A stretch of DNA of 64,000 nucleotides, from NCBI RefSeq assembly GCF_029855045.1, contig NZ_CP123228.1:2418001-2482000 (forward strand). Direction: 5' to 3'. The notes under the pieces are model-generated. The model was not told the DNA's origin. It did not search any database and was given only the letters and a program-made list of their open reading frames with translations. Origin of the DNA: Piscinibacter sp. XHJ-5 (lineage in GTDB: Bacteria > Pseudomonadota > Gammaproteobacteria > Burkholderiales > Burkholderiaceae_C). The position numbers were made by a program, and so were the translations under genes. Below are positions 18,960 to 30,785 of this stretch, piece after piece. Positions within the stretch are counted from its first letter, which is position 1. Each line of letters begins with the position of its first letter.

Positions 18960-19897
18960 GACGCCTCGCCCGCCATGACCGCCGAGGCAGGCCGCATGCA
19001 CAGCGCGCGCCAGACGAGAAGCGGGGCATCGCGCCAGGTGAGGCGAGGGCGCGAGAGCAGGGTCGCGAAATCCATGCGTTCGATCTTCTCGAGGGTGCGA
19101 AGGCCGCCTTGCACAACCAGGCGCAGCTCCCAACCGGCCCTTCCCGGCACCGCATGCACCAGCGGCGCGCCGCGCCACATCAGCGAGCGCGCCCAGGCCA
19201 CCAGGTCGGCAATCAGGCTGCGCACGTCGGGTCCGTCGCGGCCGGTGAGCAGGGCTTGGTCGTCGACGCGATGGCGACTGCGATCGGAGCGCGGTGCATA
19301 CAGGCGGCCGCGCCGCGTGTCCGTACTGAGGTCCTGCCAGAAATTGGCCAGCTGCAGTGCGCTGCAGACCGCATCGGATTGCGCGAGCTCGGCCTCGCCG
19401 CGGATGCCGTACAGGTGCAGAAGCAGTCGTCCCACCGGATTGGCCGAGCGCCGGCAGTAGTCGAGCAGTTCGGCGCGATCGGCGTAGTCGTTCTGGACGA
19501 CGTCCTGCTCGAACGCGCTCAGCAGGTCACGCAGCAAGTCCGGCGGCAGGGCAAACCGCGCGATGGCCTCGCCGAGCGGCCGGAACACGGGCGACCAGCG
19601 AAGCGAAGGCGGCAGGCCCGAGACCACGGCCTCCAGATCACGCCGATAGGCGGCGAGGTCGGCCAGCCTTTGCCCGGCAGGCGCATCACCCTCGTCGGCA
19701 AGATCGTCCGCCGTCCTGGCGAACCAGTAGATCGCCGCCACGACCGGCCGCAGAGAAGGCGGGCACAGCAGTGAAGCGACAGGAAAGTTCTCGTAGTGGT
19801 CGACGCTCACGGTGCCGGCATTGTCCACGCGATGTAGGGCAGCTTCCGGCGGCGCCAGGACATCTCTTTCTCGTTGACACTGCGGGTTGTCACGCAT
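18956..19897 (-). CDS. hpnC: Hydroxysqualene synthase HpnC
   Basis: A squalene/phytoene synthase family member that turns presqualene diphosphate into hydroxysqualene. In the 313-residue version the motifs are VDHYENFPVASLL (32-44), DDLAD (64-68) and FWQDLSTDTRRGR. The start is uncertain: the ATG at 19897 lies inside the -10 box of the divergent efflux promoter, and GTG codons at 19828 and 19810 would give 290 or 284 residues, closer to the usual family length. No hopene cyclase (shc) lies in the window. Confidence 0.9.
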   Translation of the reverse strand: MRDNPQCQRERDVLAPPEAALHRVDNAGTVSVDHYENFPVASLLCPPSLRPVVAAIYWFARTADDLADEGDAPAGQRLADLAAYRRDLEAVVSGLPPSLRWSPVFRPLGEAIARFALPPDLLRDLLSAFEQDVVQNDYADRAELLDYCRRSANPVGRLLLHLYGIRGEAELAQSDAVCSALQLANFWQDLSTDTRRGRLYAPRSDRSRHRVDDQALLTGRDGPDVRSLIADLVAWARSLMWRGAPLVHAVPGRAGWELRLVVQGGLRTLEKIERMDFATLLSRPRLTWRDAPLLVWRALCMRPASAVMAGEAS

Positions 19898-19902
19898 ATA
19901 TT
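19874..19902 (+). promoter_or_regulatory. sigma-70 promoter of the RND efflux operon
   Basis: TTGACA (19874-19879), exactly 17 bases, TATATT (19897-19902): the best promoter in the window. Transcription would start near 19909, inside the adjacent palindrome, with about 90 bases of leader before the adaptor gene. Confidence 0.85.
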
Positions 19903-19916
19903 ACTGACCGGTCAGT
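19903..19916. promoter_or_regulatory. TetR-type operator palindrome
   Basis: ACTGACCGGTCAGT is a perfect 14-base palindrome immediately downstream of the -10 box and over the expected transcription start. This TGACCGGTCA type is common before RND efflux operons controlled by TetR/AcrR-family repressors. No such regulator gene is in the window. Confidence 0.75.
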
Positions 19917-19997
19917 CAGTTGCTACCCCTTCCCGGCGTCGAGCAGTTCCGATCGCCTCCCTGGTTCTTTCTTTCCTGCTCTGCCGAAGGATTCGCC

Positions 19998-21140
19998 ATG
20001 CGACACCTCCTGCTTCCCGCCGCCGTCGTGGCCGCCCTTGCGCTTTCCGCCTGCTCCAAGCCCGAACCGGCGCCCGAACCCGTGCGTGCGGTGCGAACGA
20101 TGACGGTCGGGGCCGACGCGGTGGGGGGCGTGCAGGAATACGCCGGGGAAGTACGGGCACGCACGGAATCGCGCCTCGGTTTTCGCGTCGGCGGCAAGCT
20201 GGTGAGACGCGCGGTGGATCCGGGTACCGCCGTCAAGGCAGGGCAGGTGCTCGCTCAACTGGATCCTCAAGACCTTCGCCTGAGCCAGGACGCCGCACGC
20301 GCCGCGCTGGTCGCAGCTCAGGTCAACCACGATCAGGCGCTCGCGGACTTCAAGCGCTACAAGGATCTGCGCGATCAGGAGTTCATCAGCTCGGCGGAGC
20401 TGGAACGCCGCGAAACCGCGCTGAAGGCGGCGCGGGCGCAATGGGATCAGGCCAGGGCCCAGGCGAGCGTGCAGGGAAACCAGGCCGCGTATGCGACGCT
20501 GGTCGCCGACAACAACGGGGTCATCACCGGCGTCGACGCCGAGCCCGGCATGGTGGTCGGGTCCGGTGCGCCGGTGGTCCGGCTGGCGCATGACGGTCCG
20601 CGCGACGTCGTTTTCTCGGTGCCCGAGGACAAGGTGGCGTTGGTGAAGGCGCTCGCGGCACAACCGGGCCGCTTCAAGGTGCGCCTCTGGGGCACCGGCG
20701 GGCAGCCCATGGCCGCCACCATCCGCGAGATCGCAGCGGCGGCCGATCCCGTCACCCGCACCTTCCTCGTGAAAGCGGACATCGGCAACGTCGCCACGCA
20801 GCAGATTCAGTTGGGTCAGACGGCGACGGTCCTCGTCGAGTTGCCGAAGACGGTCGGCGTCAGCAAGCTGCCGCTGTCGGCGCTGAAGGAAGAGCAGGGC
20901 CGCACCGTCGTCTGGGTCGTGGACAGGTCGAGCATGACGGTGAAGCCGCAGCCGGTGCTGCTGGCCGGTGCCGAGGGCAACGAAGCCGTGATCAGCGGCG
21001 GCCTCGCCGCGGGGCAGATGGTCGTCACCGCCGGCGTTCACGTGCTCAATCCGGGGCAGAAGGTGAAGCTCTACGTGGATCCCGGCGCCGCCTCGGCCCC
21101 CACGACGGCCGCTGCTGCGACCGCCGTGTCCATCAAGTGA
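19998..21140 (+). CDS. RND efflux periplasmic adaptor (membrane fusion) lipoprotein
   Basis: A 380-residue adaptor with a lipoprotein signal peptide (LSAC, lipid-modified C19). It has the usual order: lipoyl-like half, helical hairpin rich in Gln/Ala (about 95-150), second lipoyl half (ATLVADNNGVITGVDAEPGMVV), beta-barrel and membrane-proximal domain (PLSALKEEQGRTVVWVVD). It bridges the inner-membrane pump to an outer-membrane channel. The ATG at 19998 has GAAGGA upstream. The stop overlaps a GTG of the pump gene. No outer-membrane TolC-like gene follows, so an unlinked channel is probably used. Confidence 0.92.
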   Translation: MRHLLLPAAVVAALALSACSKPEPAPEPVRAVRTMTVGADAVGGVQEYAGEVRARTESRLGFRVGGKLVRRAVDPGTAVKAGQVLAQLDPQDLRLSQDAARAALVAAQVNHDQALADFKRYKDLRDQEFISSAELERRETALKAARAQWDQARAQASVQGNQAAYATLVADNNGVITGVDAEPGMVVGSGAPVVRLAHDGPRDVVFSVPEDKVALVKALAAQPGRFKVRLWGTGGQPMAATIREIAAAADPVTRTFLVKADIGNVATQQIQLGQTATVLVELPKTVGVSKLPLSALKEEQGRTVVWVVDRSSMTVKPQPVLLAGAEGNEAVISGGLAAGQMVVTAGVHVLNPGQKVKLYVDPGAASAPTTAAAATAVSIK

Positions 21141-21151
21141 GCGAGCGCACC

Positions 21152-24100
21152 ATGAGCACGACTGCCCAGTCCGTGAGCGATTCGCTTCAGCGCGCCAGGC
21201 GCTTCAACATCTCCCAGTGGGCGCTGGAGCACCCGGCGCTGACACGCTATCTGCTCGTGGTGTTGATGGTGCTGGGTCTCGCCGCGTACTTCCAGCTCGG
21301 CCAGGACGAGGATCCGCCGTTCACCTTTCGCGCGATGGTGGTGCGTGCCTACTGGCCCGGCGCCACCGCGCAGCAGATCGCCGACCAGGTGACCGACAAG
21401 CTCGAGAAGACGCTCCAGGAGGTGCCTTACTCGGACAAGATCCGCAGCTACTCCAAGCCGGGCGAGACGCTGATCATCTTCCAGGTCCAGGATTCGTCGC
21501 CTCCCAAGGAGATGCCGCAGATCTGGTACACGGCGCGCAAGAAGATCAATGACGTGCGGGGCACCCTGCCGGCCGGTGTGATCGGCCCGTTCTTCAACGA
21601 CGAGTTCGGCGACGTTTACGGATCGATCTACTCGCTGTCGAGCGATGGCTTCACGTACGAGGAGCTGAAAGAGCAGGCAGACCGCGTGCGCCAGCGCTTG
21701 CTCAAGGTCAAGGACGTCAACAAGGTCGAGATCTTCGGTGCGCAGGACGAGAAGGTGTTCATCGAGCTCTCGCAGAAACGGCTGGCGCAGCTCGGCATCG
21801 ATTTCAACACCGTGATCTCGCAGCTGGGCCAGCAGAACGCGGTCGAGTCGGCCGGGGTGATCGACTCGCCCACCGACTATCTGCAGGTGCGCGTCGCAGG
21901 GCAGTTCAACTCCATCGAGGAGCTGAAGGCGTTCTCGATCCGCGGAGGGGGCAACAGCTTCCGCCTCGGCGACATCGCGACCATCAAGCGCGCCTACGTG
22001 GACCCGCCGCAGGTCAAGGTGCGAGACCGCGGCAAGGAGGTCATCGCGCTGGGCATTTCGATGGCCAAGGGCGGCGACATCATCGAGCTGGGCAAGTCGC
22101 TGAAGGTGGCGACCGACGCCATTCGCGCCGATCTGCCGGTCGGCATCGAGATGCAGCAGTTCCAGAACCAGTCGACCGTCGTGGCGCGCTCGGTCAATGA
22201 GTTCGTCGGCGTGCTGATCGAGGCCGTGCTCATCGTGCTGGGAGTCAGCTTCATCAGCCTGGGCCTGCACTTCAAGCCGCTGCGCATCGACTGGCGGCCC
22301 GGCATGGTGGTCGGCATCACGATTCCCCTGGTGCTGGCCATCACCTTCGTCACCATGTACTACTGGGGCGTGGGCCTGCACAAGATCTCGCTTGGCTCGT
22401 TGATCATCGCGCTGGGGCTGTTGGTCGACGACGCGATCATTGCGGTCGAGATGATGGTGCGCAAGCTCGAGGAGGGGTACGACAAGGCGCGCGCCGCAAC
22501 CTTCGCGTACGAGGCCACCGCCATGCCGATGCTGACCGGCACGCTCATCACCGCCGTGGGCTTCCTGCCGATCGGCATGGCCAAGTCCACCGTCGGCGAA
22601 TACACCTTCGCGATCTTCGCCGTGACGGCAGCGGCTCTGCTGATCTCGTGGCTGGTGTCGGTCTACTTCGTGCCGTACCTCGGCACCTTGCTGCTCAAGA
22701 CCAAGCCGCACCCCGCAGGCGAGCAGCCCCACGAGCTGTTCGACACGCCGTTCTACTCACGCTTTCGCGCGCTGGTGAACTGGTGCGTGCAGCATCGCTG
22801 GATCACCATCGGATTGACGATCGGGACGCTGGTGCTCGGCCTCGTCGGCATGAGCAAGGTCCAGAACCAGTTCTTTCCCGACTCCAGCCGGATGGAAATC
22901 CTGGTCGATCTCTGGTACCCCGAGGGGACGTCGTTCGCGGCCAATGAAGACGTGACCAAGCGCGTCGAAGCGCGCATCGCCCAGCTGGACGGCGTGGATC
23001 ACGTGACGACGTGGATCGGCAGCGGGGTGCCGCGCTTCTACCTGCCGCTCGACCAGATCTTTCCGCAGACCAACGCCAGCCAAGCCATCGTGCTGGCCAA
23101 GAACTTGAAGGCGCGCGAGACGCTGCGCCTGCAGTTGCCCGCGCTGCTTGCCGAGGAGTTTCCGGAGGCGCGCGGCCGCGTGAAGCTGCTGCCCAACGGG
23201 CCACCGGTGCCGTATCCGGTGCAGTTTCGCGTCGTCGGGCCGGATCCGGCCAAGGTGCGCGGCTATGCCGACGAGGTGAAGGCCATCATGCGCCAGAACC
23301 CGAACATGCGCGGCGTCAACGACAACTGGAACGAGTCGGTGAAGACCCTGAGACTCGAGGTGGACCAGGACAAGGCGAGGGCCCTCGGCGTGTCGAGCCA
23401 AGTCATCGCACAGGCGGCGCGCACCATCAACAGCGGTTCGACCATCGGCCAGTACCGCGATGGCGACAAGCTCATCGACATCGTGCTGCGCCAGCCGCTC
23501 GACGAGCGCAACGCGATCACCGACCTGGGCAACGCGTATGTGCCGACCGCCTCCGGCCGTAGCATCCCCCTGAGCCAGATTGCGAAGGCGAGCTTCGCGT
23601 GGGAGCCCGGAGTGCTCTGGCGCGAAGGTCGCGACTACGCGGCCACCGTGCAGGGCGACATCGCCGAAGGCTTGCAGGGCGCGACCGTCACCGCTCAGCT
23701 CGATCCGTTGTTCGCGCCCATCCGCCAGCGCATGCTGCCCGGCTACCGCATCGACGTGGCTGGGGCGGTCGAGGAAAGCAGCAAAGGCCAAGGCTCGATC
23801 GCCGCCGGTGCGCCACTGATGCTCTTCATCATGTTCACGCTGCTGATGCTGCAGTTGCACAGCTTCAGCCGGGCGGTGCTGGTGTTCCTCACAGGACCGA
23901 TGGGCATCGCCGGCGTCGCTGCGGCCCTGCTGCTGCTGAACCGGCCGTTCGGCTTCGTCGCGCTGCTGGGCGTGATCGCGCTGATGGGCATGATCATGCG
24001 CAACTCGGTGATTCTGATCGACCAGATCGAACAGGATCGCGAGCGCGGCGTGCCCGCCTGGAATGCAGTCGTCGAAGCCGCGGTGCGGCGCTTCCGGCCC

Positions 24101-24322
24101 ATCATCCTGACGGCCGCCGCGGCCGTGCTGGCCATGATCCCGCTGTCGCGCAGCGTGTTCTGGGGGCCGATGGCGGTGGCCATCATGGGCGGACTGATCG
24201 TCGCGACGGTGCTCACCCTGCTGTCGCTGCCAGCCATGTACGCGGCCTGGTTCCGCGTCAAACCGGCCGATCAGGAAAAGCGAGCGACCTCCGGTGCCGA
24301 TGAGGCCTTGGCTGCCGGCTAA
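21152..24322 (+). CDS. RND efflux transporter, inner-membrane pump (AcrB family)
   Basis: A 1056-residue pump with the twelve-helix, two-large-loop plan of the AcrB/HAE-1 family. The proton-relay aspartates are in GLLVDDAIIAVEMM (D426, D427). Each half begins with a helix (about 32-50 and about 545-565) followed by a porter domain; the second set of helices holds LLLNRPFGFVALLGVIALMGM. The start is either a GTG at 21137 that overlaps the adaptor stop or the ATG at 21152; I use the ATG. The substrate cannot be predicted. Promoter and operator are upstream of the adaptor. Confidence 0.93.
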   Translation: MSTTAQSVSDSLQRARRFNISQWALEHPALTRYLLVVLMVLGLAAYFQLGQDEDPPFTFRAMVVRAYWPGATAQQIADQVTDKLEKTLQEVPYSDKIRSYSKPGETLIIFQVQDSSPPKEMPQIWYTARKKINDVRGTLPAGVIGPFFNDEFGDVYGSIYSLSSDGFTYEELKEQADRVRQRLLKVKDVNKVEIFGAQDEKVFIELSQKRLAQLGIDFNTVISQLGQQNAVESAGVIDSPTDYLQVRVAGQFNSIEELKAFSIRGGGNSFRLGDIATIKRAYVDPPQVKVRDRGKEVIALGISMAKGGDIIELGKSLKVATDAIRADLPVGIEMQQFQNQSTVVARSVNEFVGVLIEAVLIVLGVSFISLGLHFKPLRIDWRPGMVVGITIPLVLAITFVTMYYWGVGLHKISLGSLIIALGLLVDDAIIAVEMMVRKLEEGYDKARAATFAYEATAMPMLTGTLITAVGFLPIGMAKSTVGEYTFAIFAVTAAALLISWLVSVYFVPYLGTLLLKTKPHPAGEQPHELFDTPFYSRFRALVNWCVQHRWITIGLTIGTLVLGLVGMSKVQNQFFPDSSRMEILVDLWYPEGTSFAANEDVTKRVEARIAQLDGVDHVTTWIGSGVPRFYLPLDQIFPQTNASQAIVLAKNLKARETLRLQLPALLAEEFPEARGRVKLLPNGPPVPYPVQFRVVGPDPAKVRGYADEVKAIMRQNPNMRGVNDNWNESVKTLRLEVDQDKARALGVSSQVIAQAARTINSGSTIGQYRDGDKLIDIVLRQPLDERNAITDLGNAYVPTASGRSIPLSQIAKASFAWEPGVLWREGRDYAATVQGDIAEGLQGATVTAQLDPLFAPIRQRMLPGYRIDVAGAVEESSKGQGSIAAGAPLMLFIMFTLLMLQLHSFSRAVLVFLTGPMGIAGVAAALLLLNRPFGFVALLGVIALMGMIMRNSVILIDQIEQDRERGVPAWNAVVEAAVRRFRPIILTAAAAVLAMIPLSRSVFWGPMAVAIMGGLIVATVLTLLSLPAMYAAWFRVKPADQEKRATSGADEALAAG

Positions 24323-24393
24323 AATACGCGGTTTACCGATCGCCGAACAAGAAAAGGGTCGCCGAGGCGGCCCCGCTGTCGTTCTCACCGGTC

Positions 24394-24480
24394 GCGCGGG
24401 TGGCGAAATTGGTAGACGCACCAGGTTTAGGTCCTGACGCCAGCGATGGTGTGCGGGTTCGAGTCCCGCCCCGCGCACCA
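24394..24480 (+). tRNA. tRNA-Leu (anticodon TAG)
   Basis: An 87-base tRNA with acceptor GCGCGGG pairing CCCGCGC, D-arm GGTAGACGC, anticodon TAG at 24428-24430, long class II variable arm, GGTTCGAGTCC T-arm and encoded CCA. It ends 25 bases before trigger factor and may share its transcript. Confidence 0.96.
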
Positions 24481-24505
24481 CATCCAACCAGAAAGTCCTT
24501 TCATC

Positions 24506-25813
24506 ATGGCCGTGAACGTTGAAACCCTCGACAAGCTCGAACGCCGCATTACGCTGACCCTGGCGGCCGACACGATCAACAACGAGGTGCAGTCGCGCCT
24601 GAAGCGCCTGTCGCGCACCGTCAAGGCCGACGGTTTCCGTCCGGGCAAGGTCCCGATGTCGGTCGTGGCCCAACGCTACGGCTACTCGGTCCAGTACGAG
24701 GTGATGAACGACAAGGTCGGGCAGGCTTTCCAGCAGGCCACCAGCGAAGCCAAGCTGCGCGTGGCCGGCCCGCCGAAGATCACCGAGAAGGAAGGCGCCG
24801 CCGAAGGACAGCTCGCATTCGACGCCACGTTCGAGGTCTACCCCGAGGTCAAGCTCGGTGACCTGTCGTCGACCGAAGTGGAGAAGGTGTCCAGCGATGT
24901 GACCGACGCCGCCATCGACAAGACTCTGGACATCCTGCGCAAGCAGCGCCGCACCTTCGCGCAGCGTCCGGCGGCGGAAGGCGCGCAGGAAGGCGATCGG
25001 ATCACGATCGATTTCGAGGGCAAGATCGACGGCGTGCCTTTCGAGGGTGGCAAGGCCGACAACTTCCAGTTCATGATCGGCGAAGGCCAGATGCTGGAGA
25101 CATTCGACAAGGCCGTGCGCGGCATGAAGGCCGGCGAGTCCAAGACGTTCCCGCTGCAGTTCCCGGCCGACTATCACGGCAAGGATGTCGCCGGCAAGGA
25201 GGCTGACTTCCTCGTCACCGTGAAGAAGATCGAGCAGCAGCACCTTCCCGAGGTGAACGAGGCTTTCGCCAAGTCGCTCGGCATCAAGGACGGCACCGTC
25301 GAGGGCCTGCGGGCCGACGTGAAGAAGAACCTGGAGCGCGAAGTGAAGTTCCGCGTGCTGGCGCGCAACAAGGCCGCGGTGATGGATGCGCTGGTCAAGG
25401 TGGCCGAACTCGACGTGCCGAAGGCGCTGGTGTCTTCCGAGACCGAGCGCATGATCGAGAACGCCCGTGCCGACCTCAAGAAGCGCGGCGTCAAGGACGC
25501 CGAGAACGCGCCCATCCCAACCGAGCTGTTCCAGCCGCAGGCGGAAAAGCGCGTGCGCCTCGGCCTGGTCGTCGCCGAGCTGGTGCGGTCCAACAACCTC
25601 CAGGCCAAGCCGGAGCAGTTGCAGGCGCATATCGAGGAAATGGCGCAAAGCTACGAGAAGCCGGCCGAAGTGGTCCGCTGGTACCTCGGCGACCGCCAGC
25701 GCATGGCCGAAGTCGAGGCGGTTGTTGTCGAGAACAATGTCGCGGACTTCGTGCTGGGCAAGGCGAAGGTCGTCGACAAGGAACTGCCGTTCGACGACCT
25801 GATGGCGGGCTGA
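24506..25813 (+). CDS. tig: Trigger factor
   Basis: A 435-residue ribosome-bound chaperone and peptidyl-prolyl isomerase. The ribosome-binding N domain includes [12 protein letters not shown] (about 44-55, the family signature), the FKBP-like domain spans about 160-245 ([17 protein letters not shown]), and the C-terminal arms follow. The ATG at 24506 gives the common [17 protein letters not shown] start. It heads the tig-clpP-clpX-lon order kept widely in proteobacteria, but a strong terminator separates it from clpP. Confidence 0.96.
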   Translation: MAVNVETLDKLERRITLTLAADTINNEVQSRLKRLSRTVKADGFRPGKVPMSVVAQRYGYSVQYEVMNDKVGQAFQQATSEAKLRVAGPPKITEKEGAAEGQLAFDATFEVYPEVKLGDLSSTEVEKVSSDVTDAAIDKTLDILRKQRRTFAQRPAAEGAQEGDRITIDFEGKIDGVPFEGGKADNFQFMIGEGQMLETFDKAVRGMKAGESKTFPLQFPADYHGKDVAGKEADFLVTVKKIEQQHLPEVNEAFAKSLGIKDGTVEGLRADVKKNLEREVKFRVLARNKAAVMDALVKVAELDVPKALVSSETERMIENARADLKKRGVKDAENAPIPTELFQPQAEKRVRLGLVVAELVRSNNLQAKPEQLQAHIEEMAQSYEKPAEVVRWYLGDRQRMAEVEAVVVENNVADFVLGKAKVVDKELPFDDLMAG

Positions 25814-25828
25814 TCAGCGGCGTGCGGG

Positions 25829-25866
25829 AAGGGCACCACGCCGGCCAGGCGGGTGCCCTTTTGTTG
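25829..25866 (+). terminator. terminator of tig
   Basis: AAGGGCACC (25829-25837) pairs with GGTGCCCTT (25852-25860); an inner CGCC/GGCG extends the stem past one bulge, and TTGTTG follows. Confidence 0.8.
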
Positions 25867-25880
25867 CCGGCGCCGCTGCC

Positions 25881-25908
25881 CTTGTCGCTACATAATCGGA
25901 CCCAACAT
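25881..25908 (+). promoter_or_regulatory. candidate heat-shock (sigma-32) promoter of clpP
   Basis: CTTGTCG (25881-25887), 13 bases, CCCAACAT (25901-25908). The sigma-32 consensus is CTTGAAA, 13-14 bases, CCCCATNT. A CATAAT at 25891-25896 could also serve as a sigma-70 -10 box. The same layout occurs before lon. Confidence 0.45.
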
Positions 25909-25941
25909 TCCTCGTTCCGTATCCTTTCGAAGGAACCTTTC

Positions 25942-26550
25942 ATGAGCGCGCTGGAGACAACAAGTCTGGGCATGGTGCCCATCGTCATCGAACAGTCGGG
26001 CCGCGGCGAGCGCGCCTACGACATCTACTCGCGGCTGCTGCGCGAGCGCGTCATCTTCCTCGTGGGGCCCGTCAACGACGTCACCGCCAACCTGGTCGTC
26101 GCGCAGTTGCTGTTCCTCGAGAGCGAGAATCCGGACAAGGACATTTCCCTGTACATCAACTCGCCGGGCGGTTCGGTGAGCGCCGGGCTGTCGATCTTCG
26201 ACACCATGCAGTTCATCAAGCCCGACGTGTCCACGCTGTGCATGGGGCTTGCTGCCAGCATGGGAGCCTTTCTGCTCGCTGCAGGCGCGAAGGGCAAGCG
26301 CTTCGCACTGCCCAACTCGCGCATCATGATTCACCAGCCTTCCGGCGGCGCTCAGGGCCAGGCCACCGACATCGAGATCCAGGCGCGCGAGATCCTCAAG
26401 CTGCGCGAGAGCCTCAACAAGATCCTTGCAGAGCGTACCGGGCAATCCCTCGAAAAGATTCGTAACGACTCGGAGCGTGACTTCTTCATGTCGGGCCCCG
26501 AGGCCAAGGAATACGGCCTGATCGATTCGGTGCTCGACCGCCGAACCTGA
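25942..26550 (+). CDS. clpP: ATP-dependent Clp protease proteolytic subunit
   Basis: A 202-residue serine protease that forms the double heptameric barrel used with ClpX and ClpA. The catalytic Ser106 is in [10 protein letters not shown] and His131 in [12 protein letters not shown]; the Asp follows near residue 180. The ATG at 25942 has AAGGA upstream and gives [32 protein letters not shown] opening, with a short propeptide. It is flanked by terminators on both sides, so it can be transcribed on its own. Confidence 0.97.
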   Translation: MSALETTSLGMVPIVIEQSGRGERAYDIYSRLLRERVIFLVGPVNDVTANLVVAQLLFLESENPDKDISLYINSPGGSVSAGLSIFDTMQFIKPDVSTLCMGLAASMGAFLLAAGAKGKRFALPNSRIMIHQPSGGAQGQATDIEIQAREILKLRESLNKILAERTGQSLEKIRNDSERDFFMSGPEAKEYGLIDSVLDRRT

Positions 26551-26577
26551 GGCTTATTCCACGTCGAATGGGGTCCG

Positions 26578-26614
26578 AACGGGGTCTTTCTCGCAGCGAA
26601 GGCCCCGTTTTCGT
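26578..26614 (+). terminator. terminator of clpP
   Basis: AACGGGG (26578-26584) pairs with CCCCGTT (26603-26609); an inner TTC/GAA pair lies in the loop, and TTTTCGTTT follows. Confidence 0.75.
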
Positions 26615-26661
26615 TTCCACTATCATTTAGCCAGCTTTACCCCGCCCAGCGCCGCCCACTC

Positions 26662-27930
26662 ATGGCCGACAAAAAAGGCTCCTCCAGCGAGAAAGTTCTC
26701 TACTGCTCCTTCTGCGGCAAGAGCCAGCACGAGGTCAAGAAGCTGATCGCCGGTCCGTCCGTCTTCATCTGCGACGAATGCATCGAGCTGTGCAACGACA
26801 TCATCCGCGATGAAGTGCCGGCCGAGGGCGCCGACACGAAGGCAGCGCGTTCCGACCTGCCGATCCCGACGGAGATCAAAGCCATCCTCGACCAGTACGT
26901 GATCGGCCAGGAGCCTGCCAAGCGCACGTTGTCGGTGGCCGTCTACAACCACTACAAGCGGCTCAAGCACATGACCCGCGCCAAGGACGAGGTCGAGCTG
27001 TCGAAGAGCAACATCCTGCTGATCGGGCCCACCGGCTCAGGCAAGACGCTGCTCGCGCAGACCCTGGCGCGCCTGCTGAATGTTCCCTTCGTGATCGCCG
27101 ACGCCACCACGCTCACCGAAGCGGGCTATGTCGGCGAGGACGTCGAGAACATCATTCAAAAGCTGCTGCAGAACTGCAACTACGACGTCGAGAAGGCGCA
27201 GCGCGGCATTGTCTACATCGACGAGATCGACAAGATCTCTCGCAAGGCCGACAACCCCTCCATTACCCGCGACGTGTCAGGCGAAGGCGTCCAGCAGGCG
27301 CTGCTCAAGCTCGTGGAGGGCACGATGGCTTCCGTGCCTCCCCAAGGCGGCCGCAAGCATCCGAACCAGGACTTCCTGCAGATCGACACGACCAACATCC
27401 TGTTCATCTGCGGCGGCGCCTTCGACGGTCTCGAGAAGGTCATCCAAAACCGCTCCGAGAAGTCGGGCATTGGTTTTGCGGCGACGGTGCACACCAAGAC
27501 CGAGCGGCGTGTTTCGGAGGTTTTCCGCGAAGTCGAGCCCGAAGACCTTATCAAGTTCGGCCTGATTCCCGAACTGGTGGGGCGGCTGCCCGTCGTGGCG
27601 ACGCTCGGGGAACTCACGGAAGAGGCGCTGGTCCAGATCCTCACCGAACCGAAGAACGCACTGGTCAAGCAATATCAGAAGCTGTTCGCGATGGATGGCG
27701 TGGACCTGGAGATTCGCCCCTCCGCGCTCACGGCCATTGCCCGCAAGGCGCTCGCACGCAAGACCGGCGCGCGAGGATTGCGGTCCATCATGGAACAGTC
27801 TCTGATCGACACGATGTTCGACCTGCCCACACTCGACGGTGTGGCCAAGGTCGTGCTGGACGAGCACACCATCGAAGACGACGCCAAGCCGCTGCTCGTG
27901 TACCGCGAGCAATCCAAGGCCAGCGCCTGA
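26662..27930 (+). CDS. clpX: ClpX, ATP-binding unfoldase subunit of Clp protease
   Basis: A 422-residue AAA+ unfoldase. The N-terminal zinc domain has four Cys (C15, C18, C37, C40). Walker A GPTGSGKT is at 122-129, Walker B IVYIDEID at 183-190, the pore loop GYVG at about 156-159 and the ClpP-contacting IGF-type loop is in [10 protein letters not shown]. It feeds tagged or damaged proteins to ClpP. No clear ribosome-binding site is visible before the ATG. A terminator separates it from clpP. Confidence 0.97.
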   Translation: MADKKGSSSEKVLYCSFCGKSQHEVKKLIAGPSVFICDECIELCNDIIRDEVPAEGADTKAARSDLPIPTEIKAILDQYVIGQEPAKRTLSVAVYNHYKRLKHMTRAKDEVELSKSNILLIGPTGSGKTLLAQTLARLLNVPFVIADATTLTEAGYVGEDVENIIQKLLQNCNYDVEKAQRGIVYIDEIDKISRKADNPSITRDVSGEGVQQALLKLVEGTMASVPPQGGRKHPNQDFLQIDTTNILFICGGAFDGLEKVIQNRSEKSGIGFAATVHTKTERRVSEVFREVEPEDLIKFGLIPELVGRLPVVATLGELTEEALVQILTEPKNALVKQYQKLFAMDGVDLEIRPSALTAIARKALARKTGARGLRSIMEQSLIDTMFDLPTLDGVAKVVLDEHTIEDDAKPLLVYREQSKASA

Positions 27931-27968
27931 AGTCCGGTGCCGGATCCCGCCACAGAGCGGGCCGGCTT

Positions 27969-27996
27969 CTTGCAATCCACGCCTCCGACCCTACGT
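27969..27996 (+). promoter_or_regulatory. candidate heat-shock (sigma-32) promoter of lon
   Basis: CTTGCAA (27969-27975, six of seven consensus bases), 13 bases, CCCTACGT (27989-27996). It sits 26 bases before the lon ATG and has the same spacing as the element before clpP. Confidence 0.5.
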
Positions 27997-28021
27997 GGGT
28001 CCGAGAAAGAGAGGTTCCTCA

Positions 28022-30442
<2,421 letters not shown>

Positions 30443-30450
30443 TGAAGAAA

Positions 30451-30482
30451 AGAGGCCGCAGCTAGAAGCGGCCTCTTTTTTC
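30451..30482 (+). terminator. terminator of lon
   Basis: AGAGGCCGC (30451-30459), loop AGCTAGAA, GCGGCCTCT (30468-30476), then six T; flanking A/T pairs lengthen the stem. Confidence 0.9.
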
Positions 30483-30532
30483 GACATATAATGCAAGGCT
30501 TCGGCGCAGGGCAGTGATTGCGACGAAGACAT

Positions 30533-30608
30533 GCGGGAGTAGCTCAGTTGGTAGAGCGCAACCTTGCCAAGGTTGAGGTCGCGAGTTCGAGACTCGTCTC
30601 CCGCTCCA
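30533..30608 (+). tRNA. tRNA-Gly (anticodon GCC)
   Basis: A 76-base tRNA: acceptor GCGGGAG, D-arm with AGCTCAGTTGGTAGAGC, anticodon arm CAACC-TTGCCAA-GGTTG, T-arm GAGTTCGAGACTC, encoded CCA. A perfect -10 TATAAT is at 30487-30492, but no -35 is seen because that position lies in the lon terminator. Confidence 0.97.
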
Positions 30609-30614
30609 GATTGC

Positions 30615-30640
30615 AAAGGGAAGCCGCGGCTTCCCTTTTT
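30615..30640 (+). terminator. terminator of tRNA-Gly
   Basis: AAAGGGAAGCCG (30615-30626) is followed at once by its reverse complement (30627-30638), a 24-base perfect palindrome ending in a T run. Confidence 0.85.
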
Positions 30641-30703
30641 CGTGGCCGGCGCCGTCCAACGCGATAGGCGCGCCTGTGTGAGAATCCGGCCCCGGAGATT
30701 CAT

Positions 30704-30777
30704 GGCGCGGTAGCAAAGCGGTTATGCACCGGATTGCAAATCCGTGTAGGTCGGTTCGACTCCGGCCCGCGCCTCCA
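30704..30777 (+). tRNA. tRNA-Cys (anticodon GCA)
   Basis: A 74-base tRNA: acceptor GGCGCGG, anticodon loop TTGCAAA with GCA at 30736-30738, T-arm GGTTCGACTCC, encoded CCA. It is separated from tRNA-Gly by a terminator, so it needs its own promoter; none is convincing. Confidence 0.96.
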
Positions 30778-30785
30778 AACGCCCG

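Noticed and set aside
18111..19897. hpnC/hpnD as carotenoid phytoene synthases
   Set aside because: Two synthase paralogues followed by an HpnE-type oxidoreductase in one coupled unit is the squalene arrangement; no other carotenoid gene is present.
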